Virus record (IMG/VR): IMGVR_UViG_3300030104_007485
Coordinates: 1-26,542 of that record
Source of the DNA: a virus
Strand: one strand, 5' to 3'
Length of the DNA: 26,542 bases
The notes under the pieces are model-generated. The model did not search any database and had not been told where the DNA came from. It was given only the letters and a program-made list of their open reading frames with translations. This document shows positions 20,103 through 26,542 of this stretch, piece after piece (position 1 is the first letter of the stretch; each line of letters opens with the position of its first letter). The position numbers and the translations under genes are program-made.

Positions 20103-20320
20103 TCTCGGGGCGTCCACCCGTTCTCTAAATCATCCAGCGAAAGCTCGACGGTAAGGACAACGTCACCGCAACTAAGGCACTTGCGTCGCCTGTATACCCA
20201 ATCATTGGTATACCAGGCGACACGATCCCGTATAAGTGCTTGACCACGAAACGAAGTAGTCGAGTCACAATGACGTGAATCAACTACCTTCGTCTTCTTT
20301 CCGCATGACTCACACTTCAC
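20099..20320 (-). CDS. NrdR-like zinc-ribbon protein without ATP cone
   Basis: A 73-residue protein, starting MKCESCGKKTKVVDSRHCDS and with RRRKCLSCGDVVLTVEL, the zinc-ribbon pattern (CxxC...CxxC) and KVVDSR landmark of NrdR, the repressor of ribonucleotide reductase genes. NrdR is about 150 residues because of a C-terminal ATP cone; here it is absent, so only the DNA-binding ribbon is present. It carries a 15-residue insert between the two CxxC pairs. The GTG start lies 5 nt after the SMC-like gene's stop, with no clear ribosome site, so it is probably coupled. It may act on host or phage nucleotide genes. Confidence 0.7.
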   Translation of the reverse strand: MKCESCGKKTKVVDSRHCDSTTSFRGQALIRDRVAWYTNDWVYRRRKCLSCGDVVLTVELSLDDLENGWTPRD

Positions 20321-20325
20321 AGCAG

Positions 20326-22320
20326 CTACACTTTCGGTGCAGGTGGCATCGGCAGAACGTTACCGCTTCGAACAATCTGATAACTACCATCAGTGTTTAC
20401 GTGGACCATTGCCGGAAGCAAACGATCCTTAATGATGGAGGCAACAGTCTCGCGTGACATAGACTGCACTAAATCTGGATCCCAGCCTAAATTCTCCAGC
20501 AGAAGAGCACTACGAGTAGTGACGCGAAACCCACCACTTGCATGGTTGAGACTCGTCTTACTGACTGGCTTCTCTTCTTCCATAACCTCTGCAACAACCT
20601 CAGCTTCCTGTGTCCAAGAAGCACTTACCTCGTCCATATCAACGATTGTCCAACCTTTAGGGGTCTTACCTGACGGTCGGGTTGTGCTAGCCATAATGAC
20701 CTGGCCGTCGAAGTTAGAGAACCCCCGCATCACAGACGCTAAGGTCTTACCATCCCACGCACGATCCTCAGGGATCAACACTGCAGGGTGGTTGCTTGGC
20801 AGACTTTCAGACACAGCCATGGCAATCGCAGTAACTACCGATGTCCACTCGGCCCCAGATAACGCCGCATGAAGTTTGCCGTTACGAACGATGCCCATAC
20901 GAAACACTTCGCGGTCACCATCAAGCAGTTCAATACTAAAAATCCACTGCGCAGGCAGGAACTTCTGTACACGATCCGAGAATGCGCGTGTCTGGTCATT
21001 AAGAAGCTTACCGATCGCAACCTCACAAGCAGACTTCAATGACTTGTAGGTTGTTACTTCACCCTTCATAGTCATCAGCTTGTTGCGTGCAGCAGAAAGA
21101 TTGTCCCACTGTGAGCAACTAAGGTCCATCTTGGTCAGAGCGTCCATCGCTGCCTCAAGCCGAGACTGCGCATCCGACACAGGAATAGCTTGAGAGTCTG
21201 CAACTTGAGCCGGTGTTTTCCTCAACTTCTCAAGAAGGTAGTTACTATCTACAATTTGTCTGTCAAAGAACTCAATCTCATCTTTCTTCTTGTTCAAGAC
21301 ATCGAGCTTCGACTTGACCTGTACCTTCCAATCACCTTCTTGTTTCTGGTAGAAAGATTGGCAGTTCTTGAGATGCTGAAGTCCCACTTGACTACTGCAA
21401 ACAGGGCACGCGTCTAAGTTGTGGTTAACCGCGACTTCAATGATTTGAGCCGCCAACGTGACGTTGTCTCCCAGTTGAGGCATCGTAGCCTTCACTGCAT
21501 CGATTTCTTTTTGTAGAGAAATCTTCTGGCCTTCGTAGTGACCAATTTTATTTTCTTCGGCCTGAATCTCCGCGTCTAACTCCGCTCGAGTTTTACGGTT
21601 AGTCGGGTTTCGAATTGACTTATCGAGTACGTTCTTGGCTTCGGCGACGGCCATTCGCATACGCGTCATGTCTTCTTCGCTTGGCTTTGCTTCGATAGTG
21701 TCGCCCAGACTTTCAAGCACAATCTCTGCGCCCTTGGCTTCCTTTGCAGCTTCCCGCTGCTTCTGACCCGCATAAGCCGCTACATCAATGAGCGTCTCGA
21801 CTGCTGACTTTCCTCGACCCTTATACTCTGAGATGTCTTTGTACTTCTCTTGTAGGTCACTTGGCAGGTACGAAAGAACGTCGTCCAACGATACGTTACC
21901 ACCAGACCACGACAAGAATGCTTTACGCGCAGATGCGGGAGACCCCGACAGTGCGGATGTCACTAAACGATGAACCAGTGCATTTGGGCCAGGACCATCA
22001 TGCACAGGCCGCTTAACCTTAGCGTCCTCTCGACGAGCGTTAAAGGAAGCCACCTGATCGTCCGACAAGGTTGCGGTTACGCCCAACTCATCATTAGGCG
22101 CAAGCGTCAGCAGTAGCGCAGCATCAGATACGGCACTGCGACCAAAGATGTCATCAGCAGAACCTGCGAGCGCCAACTCTACAGACTGGATGACACCACT
22201 CTTGTGGCTGGTGTTGGACCCGACAAACAAAGTTCGTGGTCCCAGTTCGATGTTCCACGCCTCACCATCAGGTAGCGGTGATTTTAAATTACTGTAGATA
22301 CTCTTCACGTAGGGTCGCAT
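20326..22320 (-). CDS. SMC/Rad50-like ATPase
   Basis: A 664-residue protein with the SMC/Rad50 layout: N-terminal Walker A-like GSNTSHKSG (34-42), long coiled-coil regions on both sides of a CPVC zinc-hook pair (Cys305, Cys308), then a signature LSGAEWTSVVTAIAMA (487 on) and Walker B-like AVLIPEDRAW (513 on). It resembles phage gp46/SbcC-type proteins that process DNA ends for recombination. The Walker A has His39 where Gly is normal, so ATP binding may be altered. ATG 22320 has TGGAGG and the promoter at 22384. A gp47/SbcD-like nuclease partner is not seen in the window. Confidence 0.85.
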   Translation of the reverse strand: MRPYVKSIYSNLKSPLPDGEAWNIELGPRTLFVGSNTSHKSGVIQSVELALAGSADDIFGRSAVSDAALLLTLAPNDELGVTATLSDDQVASFNARREDAKVKRPVHDGPGPNALVHRLVTSALSGSPASARKAFLSWSGGNVSLDDVLSYLPSDLQEKYKDISEYKGRGKSAVETLIDVAAYAGQKQREAAKEAKGAEIVLESLGDTIEAKPSEEDMTRMRMAVAEAKNVLDKSIRNPTNRKTRAELDAEIQAEENKIGHYEGQKISLQKEIDAVKATMPQLGDNVTLAAQIIEVAVNHNLDACPVCSSQVGLQHLKNCQSFYQKQEGDWKVQVKSKLDVLNKKKDEIEFFDRQIVDSNYLLEKLRKTPAQVADSQAIPVSDAQSRLEAAMDALTKMDLSCSQWDNLSAARNKLMTMKGEVTTYKSLKSACEVAIGKLLNDQTRAFSDRVQKFLPAQWIFSIELLDGDREVFRMGIVRNGKLHAALSGAEWTSVVTAIAMAVSESLPSNHPAVLIPEDRAWDGKTLASVMRGFSNFDGQVIMASTTRPSGKTPKGWTIVDMDEVSASWTQEAEVVAEVMEEEKPVSKTSLNHASGGFRVTTRSALLLENLGWDPDLVQSMSRETVASIIKDRLLPAMVHVNTDGSYQIVRSGNVLPMPPAPKV

Positions 22321-22358
22321 AAGTCCTCCAGGACAAGTTGCTTTGGGTTGTCTGACTA

Positions 22359-22384
22359 TTATCGAAATCGTACCGCAGTGTCAA
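22359..22384 (-). promoter_or_regulatory. Promoter, TTGACA-14 nt-CGATAA type
   Basis: On the minus strand TTGACA (22384-22379) is followed 14 nt later by CGATAA (22364-22359), matching the rightward promoter at 16025 in motif and spacing. The -35 contains the TGA stop of the 22809 gene. It would drive the SMC-like gene and the NrdR-like gene. The best -10 is GATAAT (15-nt spacing) or TAATAG (17-nt). Confidence 0.6.
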
Positions 22385-22809
22385 GAGCCAAGCTCTAGTC
22401 TGGCCCATGCCGCCCAGTTGTCATCAGGCAATTCTTCTACAGAAACTACTTGCCTAAACGATTTTGAGTCGGGGCACCATGCGTATACGTGCTTCGATTC
22501 TTGTATGAATCCTTGAAGAATCTGCGCAGTAGCTTTACCAACTGTAGGTTCCTCAATTAATGAGTCAATGGGAACGATGACACCGTGGTACATTGGGGCA
22601 CCAGTGTAATCAATCCCGCTTGGAATGTCTCGGCACCAGGCTTTCCAGCCACCAAGCGCCGCACTACGGGCTTCGTAGTCATCGCGACCTGAAATTACAA
22701 CCGCCTCCCAGCCATCCCCTGTCAGAGAGTCCGCGAGTTCTGTGCACCAGCATTCAATATCTTCGGGCTCGTCTTTTCTTGAGTGAGCTAAAAACCATTG
22801 TGAGTTCAT
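22381..22809 (-). CDS. Protein of unknown function, possible nucleotide-binding fold
   Basis: A 142-residue acidic protein from ATG 22809 with AGAGG upstream, 8 nt after the fused polymerase gene. It has a Rossmann-like rhythm: MNSQWFLAHSRKDEPEDIE, then GWEAVVISGRDDYEARSAAL, then YHGVIVPIDSL and TVGKATAQILQGFIQESKHV. The last resembles nucleoside deoxyribosyltransferase-like or TIR-like folds (strand-helix with GxATAxxI), but no catalytic site is certain. Eight Trp residues in 142 are unusual. Its place directly after PolA suggests a nucleotide-handling role, as inference. Confidence 0.78.
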   Translation of the reverse strand: MNSQWFLAHSRKDEPEDIECWCTELADSLTGDGWEAVVISGRDDYEARSAALGGWKAWCRDIPSGIDYTGAPMYHGVIVPIDSLIEEPTVGKATAQILQGFIQESKHVYAWCPDSKSFRQVVSVEELPDDNWAAWARLELGS

Positions 22810-22817
22810 TGCAACCT

Positions 22818-25598
22818 CTAAATATCTTTTAAGCTTCGACCGACATCAGCCTCAGCAGTCATGGGTACTTCCCAACCGGGGATGTTCACGGTCATACACG
22901 CTTCCACTATGCGGCGCGCTTCTTCAATTTTCGGCGGTAACTTCTCGCCATCGACCGGCTTCCAATCAGGTGCAAGACCATCTGGCAGTGGCATCTCTAC
23001 TGCGATTGAATCGTGGCATTGATGAATCATTCCGGTACCTTCACCCGCGTAGTTAAATGGGAACGCGTTGATAATCTCTTGCTCCGCCATACGCATGATC
23101 GATGACTCAGCCGCAAGGATTGGAAAGTTGACCACTTCATTCTTCTTACCATCAGATAGTGGTCCCGACCGACGACCGAATACAGGCTCAAACATATGAC
23201 CCTGATCTTCGTAAAGTTGAATCATCTTCTTCCACGCGGACTCCCACTCAGGCTCAGCCTCAAGCCACTTGTTGTGAAAGTGCCTCACTTCACGAGTCTC
23301 AAACTTCAGATACGGCATACGCCCGTCATCAGTTTCAGTACTTGTAAGCACCTGCCAGACGGTCGTCGGATCAGCCCAGTAGATTGACGCGTAACGAAAT
23401 GTCTTCATCACATCACGCATCGCCTTAGCTTCACCACCGGTAGGTTTTCGGTCTAGGCTGAAACCATCTGGTCCCCAACCAGTTGCGTTCTTAAAGTCCT
23501 TACCAAAAACGTCATAAGCCAACAGGTTGTGGGGATCTTTACCGGTATCAAAGCACTCGAGTAAACGAGGGATTTGCCAGTAACAAGCTGTGATTCTCAA
23601 GTGTGCTTGGTCTAAGTCAGCACCAACAAGGATCCGACCTGGAGGAGCCGCGAATATTTTCTTCAGACGACCCTGACCTTTACGGTTACCAATATTCTGT
23701 AGGTTGGGTCCGCTGCTTGAAAGCCTCCCAACACTGGTCACATGCGCGTTCCAAGTGGAGCGAACTCGACCATCCCCATGCACCAATCCTTTTTTCGGAT
23801 CTTGATCTCTGCGTCTCAGCGGAATGAGAACTGTTCCGAGAATCTTATTCTTCTCTCGCCGATACAACCGCAGTTCCTTCACAAATGATTCTTGATTTTT
23901 GTTCAATCTCCCCGACGCAAGATGCGCTCGAAGTACAGCGTCGCCCGTACCGGGTGCTCCCGTCTCCGTATAAAACTCCCGCGCACTCATCGATGCTGGA
24001 ATGCCCAGAGCCCATTGCTCATAAAGCAAGTTGCGAATCTGGTCAGCACTACCCGGATTCAGTTCGTTCACCGAATCCGCATCTAAACTTCTAAGCCCAA
24101 CATCTTGTGCTAAAGACTGCAGGTTCTTGTACCGCTTCTTAACTGAGATGTCGTACTCGCACTCAAGATCCATCCGAAGTTTCTGATCAACCCAAACCCC
24201 AGACTTGTGCATTCCGACGCACATCTCTTGGGTTGCGTGATCTACCTCGTTTAGATTCCATGGCCGATCGTTTGACCAACCTGAGGGACGTAGTCCATCT
24301 GAGATAGGATTAAACGCACCCGCTCGCTTTGACGCGTCAATAAGTGGGACGACTATCCTCGCGTTTACAGTTGAGTCGATAATGTTGTATCGAAGAAGCT
24401 CAGTATCATCCTGACTTCCCGTAGATATATGTGTTCCCTTCTCTGTCGTTTCCCAACGTTCAACATCAGTCAGAATGGAGCCGATTGTCTTGAGCCCCTT
24501 CGGTAGGTCTGGAGCCCTGAATCGTGCATGAAACAGCGTGTCGACAAGTGGAGTAGGAGTCACACCAAGTTGTGACTCAATCACCATGCGGTCGTAGTAA
24601 CCGGCATTGTGGCCCACCCAAACTCGGCCATCAGTGAAAGCATCTCGGAGAATCTGAAGAATCTCTTGCTCTTGGGCGCGGGGGTACAGGCGTGTGTGCC
24701 CGTCAGTAGAGAGCAGCCCAACCCCAATGGCGCGGGCGTTCTGCGCCACATTACTTCTTGCGGCGGAGCCCTGCGAGTCTAAATCGGGAATAGCAATAGC
24801 AATGGTGCGAAGATTGCATTCAAGAGGCTCAATGCCGTCTGTCTCGACATCATAGGTCCAGAAGGGTGCAGGCTGTTTGAGCCAATCCCTAAGCTCTTGA
24901 GGTGTCGGGTTCATCTCTGCGTCAGGCTGAGTCCATCGAAGAGTGCCGTCGAACCATCGGAATGCCTTTGCTACGTCAGCGTGAAGAACATGACGCCAGC
25001 TTGGCGACCTCAAAATAAATGATGGGTGCAACATTGGAAGCAGCTTTCGCGCACCACTCTCAGGAACCCAATCCCATTCATCGTTGACCTGCATTGGCCC
25101 ACCGCGCAACGATTGGATGCTGCTCGATTGACCCGTCAAGATAGACGTTGCAGTCTTACCTAAGGTAATAACTTTGTCGTATCGAGAAACTACATTCAGC
25201 AGCCTCGGCCTACAACATACAGACGGGTGAGGGTAAGGCTCTTCACCCTGTTTAATCCTCTTTCGGTTGAGCCGATCCAAGGATTTCTCCATCCTGCGCC
25301 AGGAGCCAGATTCCTGACCCGCTGGCTTACAGGAGATGACATGGTCTAAATCTACGTCTACTCTACGGCGTCCTGCTTGAGTAAGCGCGTTGGCCCACTC
25401 ACTACCTGCTCGCCCAACAAGAGGTCGACCATGCTGAACCTCCTCTGAACCTGGTGCTTCTGCTACAGCAATGATGGAAGCCCCCCGATGGAATTCACCA
25501 CCGACGGGCCTCCACTCATCTTTATGCAGTGGTCCCTCTGGCCCCAAGGGGCATATGTCGCATTGCGCGCCACAACTCTTAGGGTTGAAGGATCCCAC
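22818..25598 (-). CDS. Uracil-DNA glycosylase / 3'-5' exonuclease / family A DNA polymerase fusion
   Basis: A 926-residue replicative polymerase. Residues 1-210 are a family IV-type UDG: CxxC 13-16, AEAPG (46-50), Cys90 and Cys128/129, HPS (191-193), the spacing of a 4Fe-4S cluster and active-site motifs. Residues 245-440 are a DnaQ-type 3'-5' exonuclease (Exo I Asp250/Glu252 in YDVETDG; Exo II VGHNAGYYDR; Exo III IIDSTVNAR). The PolA part has motif A (DLDQAHLRI, Asp661), O-helix RDVMKTFRYASIYW (Arg728, Lys732, Tyr736, Tyr740) and motif C (CHDSIAVE, Asp863). A UDG-PolA fusion is also known, to my recollection, in phage SPO1. It starts at GTG 25598, 3 nt after the previous stop. Confidence 0.93.
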   Translation of the reverse strand: MGSFNPKSCGAQCDICPLGPEGPLHKDEWRPVGGEFHRGASIIAVAEAPGSEEVQHGRPLVGRAGSEWANALTQAGRRRVDVDLDHVISCKPAGQESGSWRRMEKSLDRLNRKRIKQGEEPYPHPSVCCRPRLLNVVSRYDKVITLGKTATSILTGQSSSIQSLRGGPMQVNDEWDWVPESGARKLLPMLHPSFILRSPSWRHVLHADVAKAFRWFDGTLRWTQPDAEMNPTPQELRDWLKQPAPFWTYDVETDGIEPLECNLRTIAIAIPDLDSQGSAARSNVAQNARAIGVGLLSTDGHTRLYPRAQEQEILQILRDAFTDGRVWVGHNAGYYDRMVIESQLGVTPTPLVDTLFHARFRAPDLPKGLKTIGSILTDVERWETTEKGTHISTGSQDDTELLRYNIIDSTVNARIVVPLIDASKRAGAFNPISDGLRPSGWSNDRPWNLNEVDHATQEMCVGMHKSGVWVDQKLRMDLECEYDISVKKRYKNLQSLAQDVGLRSLDADSVNELNPGSADQIRNLLYEQWALGIPASMSAREFYTETGAPGTGDAVLRAHLASGRLNKNQESFVKELRLYRREKNKILGTVLIPLRRRDQDPKKGLVHGDGRVRSTWNAHVTSVGRLSSSGPNLQNIGNRKGQGRLKKIFAAPPGRILVGADLDQAHLRITACYWQIPRLLECFDTGKDPHNLLAYDVFGKDFKNATGWGPDGFSLDRKPTGGEAKAMRDVMKTFRYASIYWADPTTVWQVLTSTETDDGRMPYLKFETREVRHFHNKWLEAEPEWESAWKKMIQLYEDQGHMFEPVFGRRSGPLSDGKKNEVVNFPILAAESSIMRMAEQEIINAFPFNYAGEGTGMIHQCHDSIAVEMPLPDGLAPDWKPVDGEKLPPKIEEARRIVEACMTVNIPGWEVPMTAEADVGRSLKDI

Positions 25599-25601
25599 TA
25601 A

Positions 25602-26195
25602 TTAACTCACGATGCCTTGTGCTGCGCTCGAAGGAGGCGGCAACGACACACCAGCGGGAGGTACAGGTGCTCCGTTAGACGGTGCCGCACTGACGGGCTC
25701 AACATGCTTAGGCGCTACAGTCGCAGGCTCAATCGCTTCGCTCATTGCGTTAAACTGAGCCTTCGTGAGGAACCTTTTGACTTCGTTGTATGAGCCTGCA
25801 ACACCCTTTTGACCGGGCTCAAACTCTACATAAGCAAGGCGACCATTGTTCATTGTAGACAAGAACCACGAATCGTTGATCTCTTGGGCAGTCTCGATGT
25901 TCTCCTTGGTGTACCCAAGTGACTCAAGAATAGTCCGAAGTGCTGCCATGCGACCACGAACTTGCTTGTCAGTAAGGCCGGGAAGAGCGTTACCGTTGTC
26001 ATCGTAGGGCAAGCTCACGAATGTGAACATCTTAAAGCCGTTCTCGAACTGAACGTGAAACCGTCGAGTACCGGGCTTATCGTTTGCCCCAGTCTCAATG
26101 TTTACAATTGATACAGGATAGACGCCGGGTTCTGGGGTGGATGATCCCAGAGAACTGATGCCTTGAAACGCGTTGCCGGAAATTTTAATAGCCAT
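25602..26195 (-). CDS. Possible DNA-binding accessory protein (DUF669-like)
   Basis: A 197-residue protein; ATG 26195 has GGAGCC upstream and is preferred over TTG/ATG codons four residues earlier. Residues 1-140 are beta-rich: EPGVYPVSIVNIETGANDKP, RRFHVQFENGFKMFTFVSLP, then a helix and AYVEFEPGQKGVAGSYNEVK. The layout resembles DUF669-type phage proteins, which sit beside replication genes and are suspected single-strand-binding or recombination mediators. The last 55 residues are a Pro/Ala/Ser-rich disordered tail. It lies 3 nt before the GTG of the fused polymerase. Family call is tentative; a second SSB-like factor is an alternative. Confidence 0.72.
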   Translation of the reverse strand: MAIKISGNAFQGISSLGSSTPEPGVYPVSIVNIETGANDKPGTRRFHVQFENGFKMFTFVSLPYDDNGNALPGLTDKQVRGRMAALRTILESLGYTKENIETAQEINDSWFLSTMNNGRLAYVEFEPGQKGVAGSYNEVKRFLTKAQFNAMSEAIEPATVAPKHVEPVSAAPSNGAPVPPAGVSLPPPSSAAQGIVS

Positions 26196-26245
26196 TGTTG
26201 GCTCCATTGTTTGGGTTGTTGGTCAGAATGACCGGGGGGTAAAAG

Positions 26246-26542
26246 TTATTTGCCGGGTGGCGGGGGTGGCAACGAAGGTGAGTTCGCTGTCTTCTTCTCT
26301 TCTGCGGTGAAGTCAAAGAGGGATCGACGAGCCTGCTGCAAAAGAACGCCACGGGCGATGCCATCTTGGCATGCCCAACGTAAGTGCAATGGGTTGTCAG
26401 TCCGACCTGACACTGCTGACTGAATCGCATCCTGAACAGCAGTTCCACTCAACATATCTTGAGCCACAGACTCTGCAACCTCATCTTGCCACTCTAGCCC
26501 AGAAAGTCGGGTCAAATGATAGTTGCTCTCACTCGCACGTAA
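26246..26542 (-). CDS. Protein of unknown function, N-terminus beyond the right edge
   Basis: A leftward frame open from the right edge to a TAA at 26246-26248, at least 98 codons. No ATG occurs early; a TTG at 26515 is possible, but the frame continues upstream (RASESNYHLTRLSGLEWQDE), so the start is probably outside. It contains a helical part (DEVAESVAQDMLSGTAVQDA), a LRWACQDGIARGVLLQQARR segment and a Pro-rich end (SLPPPPPGK). It lies 50 nt before the 26195 gene in the replication block. No family recognised. Confidence 0.75.
   Translation of the reverse strand, partial: LRASESNYHLTRLSGLEWQDEVAESVAQDMLSGTAVQDAIQSAVSGRTDNPLHLRWACQDGIARGVLLQQARRSLFDFTAEEKKTANSPSLPPPPPGK

Noticed and set aside
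1-26542. CRISPR arrays, insertion sequences, integrase or attachment sites
   Set aside because: No regularly spaced direct repeats of CRISPR length, no transposase or integrase motifs, and no duplicated tRNA end were found.

Overview
The window looks like part of a tailed-phage (Caudoviricetes-type) genome, or a closely related mobile element, from an uncultured bacterial host. The grounds are many tiny genes joined by ATGA or TGATG stop/start overlaps, several small protein types typical of phages, a phage-style replication set, one tRNA, and almost no metabolic genes. No capsid, portal, large terminase, tail or integrase gene is recognisable here, so the host and lifestyle stay open. A tyrosine in the polymerase O-helix points weakly to a virulent phage.

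Layout. (1) 1-4059 is mostly leftward: a large protein cut by the left edge, two adjacent DUF2589-type paralogues, then an FmdB-type zinc ribbon, a conserved phage hypothetical and a possible ribbon-helix-helix protein. Nested among them is a rightward pair, a multi-span membrane protein followed by a one-span coiled-coil protein, which could be lysis genes. (2) 4060-5306 is about 1.2 kb that is almost gene-free between the leftward and rightward blocks. It holds a 13-bp palindrome, six GTGGCGGATT-like repeats spaced roughly in steps of 16-17 bp, a GATC-rich stretch with an 11-bp perfect inverted repeat, a small leftward HTH ORF, a terminator and two more strong inverted repeats. (3) 5307-16028 is a rightward block of small genes. 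It contains a second candidate control or origin region (6396-6716, GTAACC-type repeats), about 820 nt of densely foldable non-coding sequence (7234-8050), then a tightly coupled chain of small genes, SSB, a DUF932 protein, tRNA-Leu(TAA) and a short DNA-methylase-like protein. It ends in a candidate three-hairpin small RNA with its own promoter. (4) 16149-26542 is a leftward block: a small-terminase-like protein, a DUF927-type ATPase, an NrdR-like zinc ribbon, an SMC/Rad50-like ATPase, a uracil-DNA-glycosylase/exonuclease/PolA fusion and accessory proteins. A rightward gene with a histone-H1-like tail is inserted in it.

How it works together. The right block is a replication and recombination module (fused PolA, DUF927 ATPase, SMC-like ATPase, with SSB supplied from the central block). 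The central block resembles early accessory genes whose translation is coupled by a repeated strong ribosome-binding cassette. Two control signals recur. A promoter of the form TTGACA-14 nt-CGATAA, whose -35 box contains the upstream stop codon, occurs at 16025 and 22384. The palindrome TACCACTGTGGTA lies exactly 63 nt upstream of both the RHH-like gene and the small-terminase-like gene.

The most unusual feature is the 7234-8050 region. Its size, dense helices, tRNA-like ends and phage setting are compatible with a giant ornate RNA of the GOLLD/ROOL kind, or with a new class. This is inference and was not tested by any search.
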